A stretch of 64,000 bases of DNA from Clostridiales bacterium (GCA_014799665.1 JAAVHP010000012.1:372001-436000); one strand, 5' to 3'. Numbered from the stretch's first letter, positions 48,775-59,400 are shown. Made by a program: numbers and translations. Notes: generated by a model not told the origin, from the sequence alone.

Positions 48775-50199
48775 ATGGAACTTTCGGAAAAAGTGCGAAA
48801 TCTGTCCGGCGCGGCGCTCGACGAATTTTCACGGTCTTTATACGAGCGCGATACGGCGGGCTTTAAACAGCTTCTTGTAGAACTTACGCGTTCGCACACT
48901 ATGCAGAGCTATCAAACGGTAGCCGTAATGATGAATAACGTTCCTCTAAAAGCGAGGGGCAAGAATAACTCGTTTGCGGGTGCGACCAAAGGCGTGTCCG
49001 TATACGACGCGTATTTTAACGAATATTTAAACGCGTGCGCCGAGTGCGGCTGCCACGCGGATGATTATATGCGGCTTTTGTTATCGGCGCAGTATGCCGA
49101 TAAGTCGAGCCCGCTTTTCGGCTGGGACGAAAGCGTCGATAGGTATATCGACGACATGGCGCGCGAAGATTTCGATCGCGCCGCATATTTCATTGATAAG
49201 TACGACAAAAAATACCGCAAATACTCGATACTCGTTGAGGTCGACCGCGTGCGCGCCATAAACCGTCTTTTGGAAATGGCGCTCTACGGAAAGAAGATAG
49301 ATAAGTCCGCCGTTCGAGACGTGCTCATGGACTACGATATGGTGACAGACGCGCTTATGACGCTTTACGGCAAATCGTCGGCGCACGAGCGGGTATCGAT
49401 AGTAAGATTATTGCTGGCGTTCAAGTCCGACGTTCGGGTGAAGCGGTTTTTGGACGAGATCGTCGCGAACGACACCTCTAAGTCTGTGCGCGAAGCCGCG
49501 GCGGAAAAGCGCAAAACGAAAAATAAAGAAAACGCTTCGGCGTACTTCGAGCGACTCATGGCGGAAGGCACGCCCCTCGAACTTACCGAATGGAAAGAGC
49601 TTTTGCTCGATAAGGAATACCGCGCGATAGCCGAAAATATTTTCTTCTATTGCATGACGGATAGTGCGGACGTAAAGATATTGCTCTACGACAAAGGGCA
49701 TTTTATAGACAAGAACGACCGTCCGTTCGAGCCGAAAGTAACCACGTTTATCTACGTTATGCACCCGCTTGACGTGCCGTCGCTCGGGCGGTTCGATATA
49801 ATCCAGCCGTTCTTGCAGGTGAACCGTCCCATATACTCAAAAGCGGACGGGGAGGGATACTACACGATGCGGCTCGCCGGTACTATGATACTTCGCGACG
49901 AGTTTTACGCGAATATGAAAAAGTACGGCTTCGTATTTGCCGATAAGCGTTCAGACGCCGATCCCGATACCGCGATAAGCGTTCTTAACGATTACGCCGT
50001 GGCGATAGAATGCGATCTGCCGACTAGCTCGGACACTGTGAGCTGCGGCAAAATATCGTTTTTCCGCACAGCCGATTTAGTCAAGATCAGGCGCAAAACC
50101 TACTTAGGCGCGGCGCGCCCCGTCGATATTGCACTCATTCCGCGCAGAACGTTCAGCGAACTTATTTACGGCGCGAGCAAACTGTTCGCAAACGTGTAA
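48775..50199 (+). CDS. DUF4132-like protein
   Basis: The 474-residue cytoplasmic protein has helical-repeat-like N-terminal two thirds (residues 1-290), then a C-terminal domain with YVMHPLDVPS, IIQPFLQVNRPIYS and KYGFVFADKR, matching DUF4132 (found in MolR-type proteins). The function is unknown. ATG 48775 is chosen because the promoter's -10 box is 6 bases before it; an upstream ATG at 48757 overlaps the promoter. No Shine-Dalgarno site is present. Confidence 0.68.
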   Translation: MELSEKVRNLSGAALDEFSRSLYERDTAGFKQLLVELTRSHTMQSYQTVAVMMNNVPLKARGKNNSFAGATKGVSVYDAYFNEYLNACAECGCHADDYMRLLLSAQYADKSSPLFGWDESVDRYIDDMAREDFDRAAYFIDKYDKKYRKYSILVEVDRVRAINRLLEMALYGKKIDKSAVRDVLMDYDMVTDALMTLYGKSSAHERVSIVRLLLAFKSDVRVKRFLDEIVANDTSKSVREAAAEKRKTKNKENASAYFERLMAEGTPLELTEWKELLLDKEYRAIAENIFFYCMTDSADVKILLYDKGHFIDKNDRPFEPKVTTFIYVMHPLDVPSLGRFDIIQPFLQVNRPIYSKADGEGYYTMRLAGTMILRDEFYANMKKYGFVFADKRSDADPDTAISVLNDYAVAIECDLPTSSDTVSCGKISFFRTADLVKIRRKTYLGAARPVDIALIPRRTFSELIYGASKLFANV

Positions 50200-50291
50200 A
50201 TCGATAGACAAACGTGAAAAAAAGTGGTAAAATAAAAGAAGTGCCCGCACGTTTTGCTTGCTTATAATCGTATTACGCCTACGAGGTCGTT

Positions 50292-51782
50292 TTGAAAAGC
50301 AAAATTCTTGTTGATTACGAATCATATATGTGCAGCGTCGCCTTGCTGGAAGACGGTGTGCTTAAAGAATTTTACGTGGAAGATCGGGATACCGAGCGAA
50401 TTACCGGCGATATTTATAAAGGTAAGGTCGTCAACGTATGTCCCGGGCTCGATTCCGCTTTCGTCGATATAGGCAAAAAGAAAAACGGCTTCCTAGCGGC
50501 GTCTGATATGCTCGAAAACCGCACGGCGCTCGAACGCTCGGGTAAGCTCCCCACGCGGCTTAACGTAACGGAAGGCGAGTTCATACTCGTACAAGCGGTA
50601 AAAGAACCGACGGAAACAAAGGGCGCGCGGCTGTCCGCCAACCTTTCCATTCCCGGGCGGTACGTAGTGTATATGCCGACCGTAGACTTTATCGGCGTAT
50701 CGAACAAGATAACGGACGAAGCCACGCGCAAAAAGCTCTATGATATTCTGGAAAGCAACCGTCCGTCGCCCGAGTGCGGGTTTATCGCGCGCACGGCGGC
50801 AAAGGACGCCAAAAAGTTCGAAATAATCGAAGAAATCAAGTATTTCGTAAATATGTACGCGCGGCTATTGGATAAATTCAACGAGACGGACGGCGTCGCG
50901 CGGCTGTCTACCGACGGCGATTTGGTATTCAGAACGGTGCGCGACATTTTCAATTCGTCGGTTGACGAGATCGTTTGCAACAGCGCGGAGATCGCGCACA
51001 GGCTGTCGCAGGACCTTAACCGCAATCTGGCAAGCGCGGTAAAGGTTACCGTTTGCGATAACGAGGACGTGCTTAAAAAGTTCGGCATACTCGGCGAGGT
51101 CGAAAAGCTGTTAAAGACCAAGGTCGAGCTGCCGAGCGGCGGTAATATAGTTATTGACTACACCGAAGCGCTCACCGTAATAGACGTCAACTCCGCCAAG
51201 CATTTAGGTGATAACGACAGGGAAAACACTGTGTTCGACACCAACTGCGAAGCGGCAAAAGAGATAGCGCGCCAGCTGCGGTTACGAAATATCGGCGGCA
51301 TGATAGTGATCGATTTTATCGATATGCAAGACCCGTTGCATAACGAGGAAGTCGTTGAGGTATTGCGTGACCATACATCGGTGGATCGCACGCGCACGCG
51401 CGTTTTGCCAATGACCGAGCTTGGGCTTGTGCAAATGACACGTAAAAAGGTGGGTACCGAAATCCAATCGGTGCTATTGAATAAGTGCAGCGCTTGCCAC
51501 GGCACGGCGCACACGCAAACGCCCAACTTCATGCTGCGCAAGATAAAAGCCCATCTTTTCGAGATATTCAAGGACGAGAACTGCAAGGCGGCGATAGTGA
51601 CCGTCAATCCCGAAATGTACGATATGCTCGAAAAAGGCGGTTGGCAGTTTTCTTACGATAAGTTCGGTCGAAAACCCGTATATGTCACGGCGAGCGTGGA
51701 CGTCGCGCCCAACGTGTTTAAGATAAGCGCCAAGAGCGACGTAGTGCTGTCGCTTCCGTCCAAGGCGTACTTGCTCAACTAA
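50292..51782 (+). CDS. rng: RNase G/E family ribonuclease
   Basis: The 496-residue endoribonuclease acts in rRNA and mRNA processing. The N-terminal S1 domain (DIYKGKVVNVCPGLDSAFVD, GKKKNGFL) is followed by the RNase H-like and DNase I-like core. ALTVIDVNSAKHLG and MIVIDFIDM contain the catalytic Asp residues, and the Zn-link CSACHGTA is present. The size matches RNase G rather than RNase E. TTG 50292 is the start with GAGGT upstream; a TATAAT is at 50263-50268. In Bacillota rng often precedes rplU-rpmA, but these do not follow here. Confidence 0.92.
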   Translation: MKSKILVDYESYMCSVALLEDGVLKEFYVEDRDTERITGDIYKGKVVNVCPGLDSAFVDIGKKKNGFLAASDMLENRTALERSGKLPTRLNVTEGEFILVQAVKEPTETKGARLSANLSIPGRYVVYMPTVDFIGVSNKITDEATRKKLYDILESNRPSPECGFIARTAAKDAKKFEIIEEIKYFVNMYARLLDKFNETDGVARLSTDGDLVFRTVRDIFNSSVDEIVCNSAEIAHRLSQDLNRNLASAVKVTVCDNEDVLKKFGILGEVEKLLKTKVELPSGGNIVIDYTEALTVIDVNSAKHLGDNDRENTVFDTNCEAAKEIARQLRLRNIGGMIVIDFIDMQDPLHNEEVVEVLRDHTSVDRTRTRVLPMTELGLVQMTRKKVGTEIQSVLLNKCSACHGTAHTQTPNFMLRKIKAHLFEIFKDENCKAAIVTVNPEMYDMLEKGGWQFSYDKFGRKPVYVTASVDVAPNVFKISAKSDVVLSLPSKAYLLN

Positions 51783-51808
51783 CCGATTGTCGAAACCGTG
51801 GAGGCTGC

Positions 51809-54019
51809 ATGAAATACATCAATAAAGAATACGGTTTCGCGTTCCGCCCGCCGTTCTTCGATAAATTCCGCGAAGAAAGCGAGGTCGGTCCGCCGATAAG
51901 CGACGAGAACTTTCCCAACCGCTACATTACGGGCGTTGGGTACGATTACAATGCAATAAACGGCGCAATGCTCGTGGGCAGAAACGGGTCCATGTGGGGC
52001 GTGCGCGTGCTTTACTATTCCAATAAGAAATGGCTCGATAACGACGATTTCGTGCGCAATATCGGTAGCGCGTCGGCAAACACTGCCGATGGTAGCTTTG
52101 CGCATTTTACGAGCGGCCCGCTCAGCGTAAAATGGGTAAGGCAGAACGACCGTTCGCTCATTTTGCAGGTGAGCTCGCGCCGCAAGCTTAGGGTAAGAAT
52201 TATATTCTATCCGTGCTACGACTGCCCGGGCGAAATGTCGATAGAGGGCGAAACGGTACGCGGGCGCAGTCCGCACCTTGCGATCGTTCCCGGCACGGTC
52301 GAGCTTACCGACAGTTCGGCGGTCTACCGTGGCAGATATTTGGTAGAGGACGACGTTTACCGCGAATATTTCTATGCGACCTCGTATATGTCGCCCTCGG
52401 ATACCGCGAACGGCGCGTTCAACGAAGCGATCATGGAATTCGTTATCAACCGCCGTCAGCCGAGCGTTGCCGTGTATGCGTGCGTAGGCGACGACGACAT
52501 TTTCGAAACCGAGATCCCGCGCTACGACAGGGTAAAGAGCATGATCGAAACGAGCGAGCTGCGTTACGGCGTTAATAAAACGATGGGAACGGGCGAGCTC
52601 GGCGGCGTGACAGAGCGGCTTTACAACTCGGTATTGTGGTCGCGCGTGTACTATCCCTATCTGTTGACCGAGATTTTCTCTCCGCAGCGCGCTTCGCTCG
52701 ATAACCATTTCGATATGGACGGCACTGCCGAGAACTGCTCGGCGGTACTCGGTTGCTATACCGATACCGCGCTTGCGGTGCGCCAACTGCGCTATACGCT
52801 CGAGGACAGGATAATGTCGGTGTTCGCCGTGTGGCATAACTATATGCACCTTACGGATAAGAGCGGAATGCTCGCCGAATACCGCAAGCTTGCGCGGCTG
52901 TATCCGCCGATCGCAACGCCAGTCGTCGCCGAAAAGAACAAAAACGAGGTCGCGTACAAGCAGACCGATTCTCCGCTCAAAGAAAAGTTCAATCCCACGG
53001 CAATGTTCAGTTTGGATATGTCGTCGCTCAAACTCATGGCGTTCGACGTATTGGAGCGCATAGCCTCTCTGTTCGATTTGCCGGCCCGCGCCAAGTACCA
53101 AAAAGCAAAGCTCGATATGATAAAGATCATAAACGATACGTTCTGGTGCGACGGCGAGGGAATGTATTTGAATAGATACACCACGGGGCAGTGGGCTACG
53201 ACTGTGGGCGCTACTTCGTTCTATCCGCTTCTTGCGGGCGCCGTCGACACTCGCGACAAGCTGTCTTTGATAATAAACAATCTTACCGATCCCAAACGGT
53301 TCTGGGGCGATTTTGTTATACCCACGCTGTCCATAGATAATAAGGAATACGGAAAACGCTCCAAACCCGACAACAACGGCAAGCGCACTCCGCCGTTTTT
53401 GGCGTATCGCGGCAGTATAGTGCCTTATATCAATTTTATAGTTTACCACGGACTCAAACGCTACGGGCTGGACGAGATAGCGGGAACCGTCGCGCAAAAG
53501 AGCGCCGCGCTGTGGGCGGCAAACGTTACGGACAGCGTCGAAAACTTCTCGGTGTACCTGCCGCGCGGCAGGCAGGCGCACTCGGACGATTACCTTTCCG
53601 CAAACGGTAATATGCTCGCGCTTATCGGCGTTCAGGAGCTTATCGATATAGAGTATTTCCGTCCCGACCTTAAAACGGCGATAGCGTTCGGCACTTTCGT
53701 CATGGGCACGAACGCCGTAACCAACTTGAAGCTGCTGGACAGAACGTACAGCATAGAGATAACCGACGAAAGCACCATGCTTATCATGGACGAAATCAAT
53801 GTGTTCAAGGGCGACGGCGGCAAGTTCGTAGTGCGCAATTTCATGCTCGACGGCGAGGGCGGCGGCGAATTTATGATCGACGCCAAGCAGAATATAAGCA
53901 TTAACCTCAACCTTCCCGCCAACAACAAGAAAACCGTAAAATACTTCTTTATTGTTCCGCTCGGTAAGTCCGTCATTAAAGCGGTCGGCGGCATGGTGAA
54001 CATAACCAAAATAGAATAG
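51809..54019 (+). CDS. GH63/GH37-like (alpha/alpha)6-barrel glycoside hydrolase
   Basis: The 736-residue protein has an N-terminal beta-sandwich (residues 1-240) and a helical barrel (about 255-620). Barrel features: TFWCDGEGMYLNRYTTGQW, FYPLLAGAVDTRDKL, PKRFWGDFVIPTLS, and YRGSIVPYINFIVYHGLKRYG. This is the pattern of GH63/GH37-type enzymes acting on alpha-linked glucosides or mannosyl compounds. The C-terminal beta domain completes the fold. There is no signal peptide, so it acts in the cytoplasm. The substrate cannot be read. It is 26 bases after rng. Confidence 0.78.
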   Translation: MKYINKEYGFAFRPPFFDKFREESEVGPPISDENFPNRYITGVGYDYNAINGAMLVGRNGSMWGVRVLYYSNKKWLDNDDFVRNIGSASANTADGSFAHFTSGPLSVKWVRQNDRSLILQVSSRRKLRVRIIFYPCYDCPGEMSIEGETVRGRSPHLAIVPGTVELTDSSAVYRGRYLVEDDVYREYFYATSYMSPSDTANGAFNEAIMEFVINRRQPSVAVYACVGDDDIFETEIPRYDRVKSMIETSELRYGVNKTMGTGELGGVTERLYNSVLWSRVYYPYLLTEIFSPQRASLDNHFDMDGTAENCSAVLGCYTDTALAVRQLRYTLEDRIMSVFAVWHNYMHLTDKSGMLAEYRKLARLYPPIATPVVAEKNKNEVAYKQTDSPLKEKFNPTAMFSLDMSSLKLMAFDVLERIASLFDLPARAKYQKAKLDMIKIINDTFWCDGEGMYLNRYTTGQWATTVGATSFYPLLAGAVDTRDKLSLIINNLTDPKRFWGDFVIPTLSIDNKEYGKRSKPDNNGKRTPPFLAYRGSIVPYINFIVYHGLKRYGLDEIAGTVAQKSAALWAANVTDSVENFSVYLPRGRQAHSDDYLSANGNMLALIGVQELIDIEYFRPDLKTAIAFGTFVMGTNAVTNLKLLDRTYSIEITDESTMLIMDEINVFKGDGGKFVVRNFMLDGEGGGEFMIDAKQNISINLNLPANNKKTVKYFFIVPLGKSVIKAVGGMVNITKIE

Positions 54020-54023
54020 CAAA

Positions 54024-54064
54024 AAAGAACGTTGTTTCGTGTATACGGCGGAACAACGTTCTTT
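54024..54064 (+). terminator. Terminator after the GH63-like gene
   Basis: AAAGAACGTTGTT pairs with AACAACGTTCTTT over 13 bp, with a 15-base loop. The T tract is short. Confidence 0.65.
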
Positions 54065-54133
54065 CAATATATATGTCAAACCGATCGAATCGGTCTGTAT
54101 TAGTATTATGTGCGGTATAAAGCAATTAATACA

Positions 54134-54172
54134 CAAAAAAAGTGGTTGTAACAAAAAGTTTTGTACAACCAG
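54134..54172 (-). terminator. groEL terminator
   Basis: TGGTTGTA pairs with TACAACCA (54143-54150, 54164-54171). On the minus strand a run of Ts follows at 54134-54140. Confidence 0.7.
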
Positions 54173-54203
54173 TTTTAATATTTAATTACTAATTTCTAAT
54201 TGA
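54173..54203. repeat. AT-rich repeat, partial copy 5
   Basis: TTTAATTACTAATTTCTAAT just beyond the groEL stop resembles one arm of the repeats at 35875 and 46254. No second arm was found. Confidence 0.4.
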
Positions 54204-55832
54204 TTAGTACATTCCGCCCATGTCGCCTGCGGGAGCGGGAGGAGCGGGCGGAGTGGGGATGTCGCAGACCGCCGACTCGGTGGTGAGCAGGGTAGACGCG
54301 ATCGAAGCGGCGTTTTGGAGCGCCGAGCGCGTGACCTTGGTCGGGTCGATAATGCCTTTCTTAACGACGTCGCAGTACTCGTCGTTAAGCGCGTCGTAGC
54401 CGTAGTTTACGCCCTTGCCGGACTTAACGACGGTATTAACGACGACTGCGCCGTCTACGCCCGCGTTGACCGCGATCTGTTTAAGCGGTTCTTCGAGCGC
54501 CTTGCGGATGATGACTGCACCCGTCTTTTCGTCGCCTTCGAGCGTGGCGATGAGTTTATCGAGAGCGGGGATAGCCGAAAGCAACGCAACGCCGCCGCCG
54601 GGAACGATACCTTCCTCGACAGCCGCGCGGGTAGCGGCGAGCGCGTCCTCTATGCGCAGCTTTTTCTCCTTCATTTCTACTTCGGTAGCCGCGCCGACGT
54701 TGATGACCGCAACGCCGCCCGCGAGCTTGGCAAGCCGTTCTTGAAGCTTTTCGCGGTCGTAATCGCTGGTGGTGTTCTCCATCTGCGCTTTTATCGACTT
54801 AACGCGCGCGTCGATATCGGCTTTATTGCCTTTGCCCTCGACGATCGTGGTGTTATCCTTGTCGACCTTAACGGTCTTGGCTCTGCCGAGCATGGAAAGA
54901 TCGGCGTCTTTAAGCTCGATACCGGTGTCGTTGGAAATAACGGTGCCGCCCGTAAGTACGGCGATATCGCGGAGCATTTCCTTGCGGCGGTCGCCGAAGC
55001 CGGGAGCCTTGACGGCTACGCAGTTGAACGTGCCGCGGAGCTTGTTGACCACGAGGGTAGCAAGCGGTTCGGACTCTATATCGTCGGCGATAATGAGCAG
55101 TTTAAGCCCCTGCGAAACGATCTTTTCGAGTATGGGAAGGATCTCTTGGATATTGGAGATCTTGTTCTCGGTGATGAGAATAACGGGATTGTCGAGCACA
55201 GCTTCCATTTTTTCGGTGTCGGTGCACATATAAGGGGAAGCGTAGCCGCGATCGAACTGCATGCCCTCGGTGAACGTGAGGTCGGTCGTCATGGTCTTGC
55301 TTTCCTCAACGGTGATAACGCCGTTGTTGCCGACCTTTTGCATAGCTTCGGAAATAAGCTCGCCGGTCTTTTCGTCGGAAGCGGAGATAGCAGCGACCTG
55401 CTTGATAGCGGTCTTGCCGTCGACCGTCTTGCTTATGGCTTTGAGCTGAGCAACGGCTTCCGCAGTCGCTTTCTCAATGCCTTTGCGTACGATCATGGGG
55501 TTTGCGCCCGCCGCAACGTTTTTAAGCCCTTCGCGGATAATGGCTTGGGCGAGTAGGCAAGCGGTAGTCGTGCCGTCACCGGCTACGTCGTTGGTCTTAA
55601 CCGAAACTTCTTTAACGATCTGCGCGCCCATGTTCTCGAACGGATCTTCGAGCTCAACCTCTTTGGCGATGGTAACGCCGTCGTTGGTGATGAGCGGTGC
55701 GCCGTACTTTTTGTCGAGAACGACGTTACGACCTTTCGGTCCGAGCGTTATCTTGACGGTGTCCGCAAGGGTATTAACGCCTTTTTCGAGAGCTTTACGG
55801 GCCTCGTCGCCCGTCTTAATCTGTTTAGCCAT
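54204..55832 (-). CDS. groL: Chaperonin GroEL
   Basis: The 542-residue chaperonin folds proteins with GroES and ATP. It has LGPKGRNVVLDKKYG, the ATP site VAGDGTTTA, EEGIVPGGGVAL, and ends in a Gly/Met tail (GDMGGMY). Length and sequence are typical. It follows groES by 39 bases on the minus strand with a clear AAGGAG upstream. It converges on the GH63-like gene. Confidence 0.99.
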   Translation of the reverse strand: MAKQIKTGDEARKALEKGVNTLADTVKITLGPKGRNVVLDKKYGAPLITNDGVTIAKEVELEDPFENMGAQIVKEVSVKTNDVAGDGTTTACLLAQAIIREGLKNVAAGANPMIVRKGIEKATAEAVAQLKAISKTVDGKTAIKQVAAISASDEKTGELISEAMQKVGNNGVITVEESKTMTTDLTFTEGMQFDRGYASPYMCTDTEKMEAVLDNPVILITENKISNIQEILPILEKIVSQGLKLLIIADDIESEPLATLVVNKLRGTFNCVAVKAPGFGDRRKEMLRDIAVLTGGTVISNDTGIELKDADLSMLGRAKTVKVDKDNTTIVEGKGNKADIDARVKSIKAQMENTTSDYDREKLQERLAKLAGGVAVINVGAATEVEMKEKKLRIEDALAATRAAVEEGIVPGGGVALLSAIPALDKLIATLEGDEKTGAVIIRKALEEPLKQIAVNAGVDGAVVVNTVVKSGKGVNYGYDALNDEYCDVVKKGIIDPTKVTRSALQNAASIASTLLTTESAVCDIPTPPAPPAPAGDMGGMY

Positions 55833-55871
55833 GATAAAAACTCCTTTTCTTTATTATATATAGTGATTAAA

Positions 55872-56159
55872 TCAGTCCTCGACTACGGCGAGAACGTCGC
55901 TTTGGCGCATAACGGTAAACGTTTTGCCGTCAACCTTAAACTCGCTGCCGGCGTACTTGGAATAAAGTACCTTGTCGCCGACTTTGACGACCATGGTTAC
56001 GTCCTTGCCGTCGACAACCCCGCCGGGGCCGACTGCGGTAACGCGTGCGATCTGCGGTTTTTCCTGATCTTTGGCGAGCAGGACGATGCCGCTTTTGGTT
56101 TTCTCCTCTGTTTCCAAAGGTTCGATGACTATACGGTCAAACAACGGTTTAATGTTCAT
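55872..56159 (-). CDS. groS: Co-chaperonin GroES
   Basis: The 95-residue lid of the GroEL chamber. It has PLFDRIVIEPLE at the start, the mobile loop EEKTKSGIVL, and VGDKVLYSKYAGSEFKVDGK. ATG 56159 is behind GGAGGA. The promoter is sigma-A type at 56195-56223, with no CIRCE operator seen. Confidence 0.98.
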   Translation of the reverse strand: MNIKPLFDRIVIEPLETEEKTKSGIVLLAKDQEKPQIARVTAVGPGGVVDGKDVTMVVKVGDKVLYSKYAGSEFKVDGKTFTVMRQSDVLAVVED

Positions 56160-56194
56160 TACAAATCCTCCGAAAATATTTTATGAACACCGAT

Positions 56195-56223
56195 ATCATA
56201 GCCCATATAATAAGAAAAGTCAA
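56195..56223 (-). promoter_or_regulatory. groES-groEL promoter
   Basis: On the minus strand: TTGACT (56218-56223), 17-base spacer, TATGAT (56195-56200). No inverted repeat of the CIRCE type (TTAGCACTC) and no CtsR site lies around it. Confidence 0.72.
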
Positions 56224-56306
56224 GCAAATAAAAAAGATAATTAGCTCCGAATTTACCGCACGCAAAAAATAATCGCTATTTGTACGACAAAATTTGGCAG
56301 AAAGTG

Positions 56307-56335
56307 TTGACAAATTGTGAACAATATGTTAACAT
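56307..56335 (+). promoter_or_regulatory. Promoter of the giant surface protein gene
   Basis: TTGACA (56307-56312), 17-base spacer, TAACAT (56330-56335). The palindrome TGTTAACA overlaps the -10 box. A direct repeat of TTRTGAACAA lies at 56315 and 56356, and an inverted repeat AAACAAAC-G-GTTTGTTT at 56371-56387. Confidence 0.68.
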
Positions 56336-56404
56336 TTACCTGTATACATACGAAATTATGAACAAATTGTAAACAAACGGTTTGTTTTCGTAGTGAGGTA
56401 GGGT

Positions 56405-59400
56405 ATGAAAAACCGTCCAAACAACACAAATAGACTTCATCTGAGCGGAATGCAGCGTGCGCTGATACTGATAGTCGCTTTAATTACGGCTATCGCGATA
56501 TCGGTTACTTGCGCGGTGTGCTTTAACACTTTCAGCCCCGCGTCGTCGGTAGATAACGTGGAGCAGGAAGTCACGACTTCCGCTAACCGCGGTACGCTTA
56601 CGGGCGACCAGAGCGCACCGGGTAAGCTTAATAACGGCGACGTTATTACATACGCTTATACGGGCGGCGTACAGTCGATTACGCTTCCCATCGGTGAATT
56701 CCAATTCATCGTCAACGGCGCGGCGGGCGGCAACGGCTATTCGGCGTATGCTGCGGCGGCAGGTAAGGGCGGCAGAACGACCGCTACTATCAAGCTTACA
56801 GCGGTCACTACTATATATATAGTTGTAGGCGGCAAGGGCGCTAATTTCCCCGGATCGTCTAAAGGTACTGCTTCGGGCGGATACAACGGCGGCGGTAATG
56901 CTAAGTCCAACCGTACGTGCGGTCACGGCGGCGGCGGTGGCGGCGGCGCAACCCATATCGCTACGGCTACCGGTACGCTTTCTTCGCTTTCCGGTAATAC
57001 GGGCGCGATTCTTATCGTTGCCGGCGGTGGCGGCGGTGCAGGTAATGCCAACTCGACTTCCTATTACGGCGGCGGTGGCGGCGGCGCAAAAACAGGCGGC
57101 TCGGGCGTAGTCGCCGGTGGCAACGCCGGTCTTTATGCCAACGGCGGACAAACGACCACGGGCGGTACTTGCTCCGGTACTAATCCAGGCGGGGCAGGCT
57201 CGTTCGGCGTCGGCGGTACGAGTACCGGTAAGAGCAACTACAGCGGCGGTGCCGGAGGCGGCGGCGGTTATTACGGCGGCGCTGGCGGCGCAGGTCCCAG
57301 CACTTGTAACTGTTACGGTGGCGGCGGCGGCGCGAGCTATGTAAAAAGCACCATGACGAGCGCCGTATACGAGCGCGGTGTCAGCACGAACACGGGCAAT
57401 GGTAGTGCTACCATAAATGTCATAAACGTAAACCAAAAACCTGTTTCGGCAGGCAAATCTTACAGCATCAACCGTTCGGGCGGCTCGACCGTAGTCAACG
57501 CAAGAGAAATCGCAACCGATCCCGACGCAACCAAAACCAATCTTTTCTTTACAGACGGCGTTGCGGGTAGCCTTACTACGCTTACCAAAAATGCTTCGAC
57601 CGGACTTTACCTTAACTCGGCTTGCACCACTTCCGCCAGTAAATATCTGACTTGGGAATGGACGAGCGATTATCAGATTACCGTTAAGTCGGTAAAATTG
57701 TACCCGCGTAACGGTATAGACGGCTGCACATTAAACGGCAGACTCACGTTATACGCAAAGGTACGCGACTCGTACGCAAACACTCCCGCGCAGTACGAGT
57801 GGAATACCGTATCCTTCACCTTTACCGTAACGCCTCAAGCTTTGGGACAAAGATCGACGACTACTACGGGTGTGGAAGTAACGGGCGGAAGTGCCGATAA
57901 CAGCTACTATATCGGCATGTCGAAGCGTAATGCGATAAGCTCGACCGAAACGAGTTTAAGCAAAGATAACCTTTATAACCCTAACGGTACTACCCGTTAC
58001 ACGGTAAACATTAAAGCGCCCCTTCAAAAGGACGTGCCTTTCGTGATCAAGGCGAGCGACTTAATGACCAATGTAAACAGCCTTGATATGGCGGTAATTG
58101 CGCTCAACTCGACTACTCAGATCACGGGTAATAATCCTAAGTTTATTATTCAGGAATACGATCGAACTGCGAGCCTTACCGATACGATAAAACCTATTAT
58201 TTACAACAAGAGCAAGGTTCAGGTCGCCAACGCATTTACGCAGATTACTTTAATTTGTAAAACTCCCGATCCCGAATATCAGGTATTGTCGGTCACGCTG
58301 TATGCGGTAGAAAAGAATACGGCGTATACCACCGAGAAGAACGTTTCGGCGGACGTCAATCCGATAACCCTCGATATTGTATTCAAGATGGATAATAACC
58401 GTCCTACGGTAGTAAACACCGTCAACCCCACGGTTACGCTTACTCCCATGACGGCGACAAACGTTAATATTTCGAGCTTCTATAACGACGCCGATACGGG
58501 TACGCTTACCGCGTCTACCCACTATATTCGTGCCGTAAAAGTTCCCGAAACCGAGTTTATTCAGCTCGACAAGTACGGCAACGTAGTATCGACCGTCAGC
58601 GGCGGCGCGTCGTACTTCAACGTCGTGCCGAGCGGCGCAACCGCTTCGAGCTCGTCGTTCACCGACAGCAACACTCCCGCCAATAACTCGCTTACTTCTG
58701 GTACGCTGGTCGGCGGCGGTTTCTCTACAGGCTTCCAGGATTGGTACATAAGCAACGGCGCGTCCAACAGCGCGTTCGTTCAGTACTCGTTCTCTAACAT
58801 GACGCTCTCGCTTACCGGCTTGCGCGCCACGTATAATATGTACAGACCCGAACGTACGGCGGGCGGCGCTGGCGGAAAGGGTAAATCAATTACCGGCGGT
58901 TCGACGGGCGCTCCTACGACCACGGACGTTACGATAAACAACCCCGGTCATTTCTATGTTCTTTTGAATATAGTCGACAGAAACGATACCAACGATGCCG
59001 GTATATGGTTGCCGCTCGGTATTATCGTCAGCAACAAAGCTCCCACTACGACCAATATCGAGCGTAACGGCTCGGGCGCGAGCGAAATGCCCACTGCAAG
59101 CGGCGTAGCGAGCGATAGCAGCATATTCTACTTCACCCCCATGGGTATTACCGTAGATCGTAAAACATACCCGCTCGGCGTGTATGCTACTGGCACCGAC
59201 GCGAACAACAAGATTAAAACCTCTTCGACAAATCTTCAACCGCTCGCTTCGGACTCCGATAACTACTATACGACAAGTCTTACTTACGATAGCAAGCTCA
59301 ACGAGCTCGTTCAGATTACTTCTACGATAGAAGCAATCTACGACAGCGTTATCAAGAACGACGTTACAACGGCTCAAAAATACTTTAAAGCCGAATTTAT

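Noticed and set aside
51779..54154. A 791-codon open frame opposite the GH63-like gene
   Set aside because: Composition is Arg/Val/His/Ala-rich with no motif, as expected of an antisense shadow; the + strand has clear enzyme motifs.
54315..55556. A 413-codon frame opposite groEL
   Set aside because: GroEL is certain on the minus strand; the other frame is a shadow.
56160..56260. CIRCE element before groES
   Set aside because: TTAGCTCCG at about 56240 resembles half a site, but no matching second half is found.
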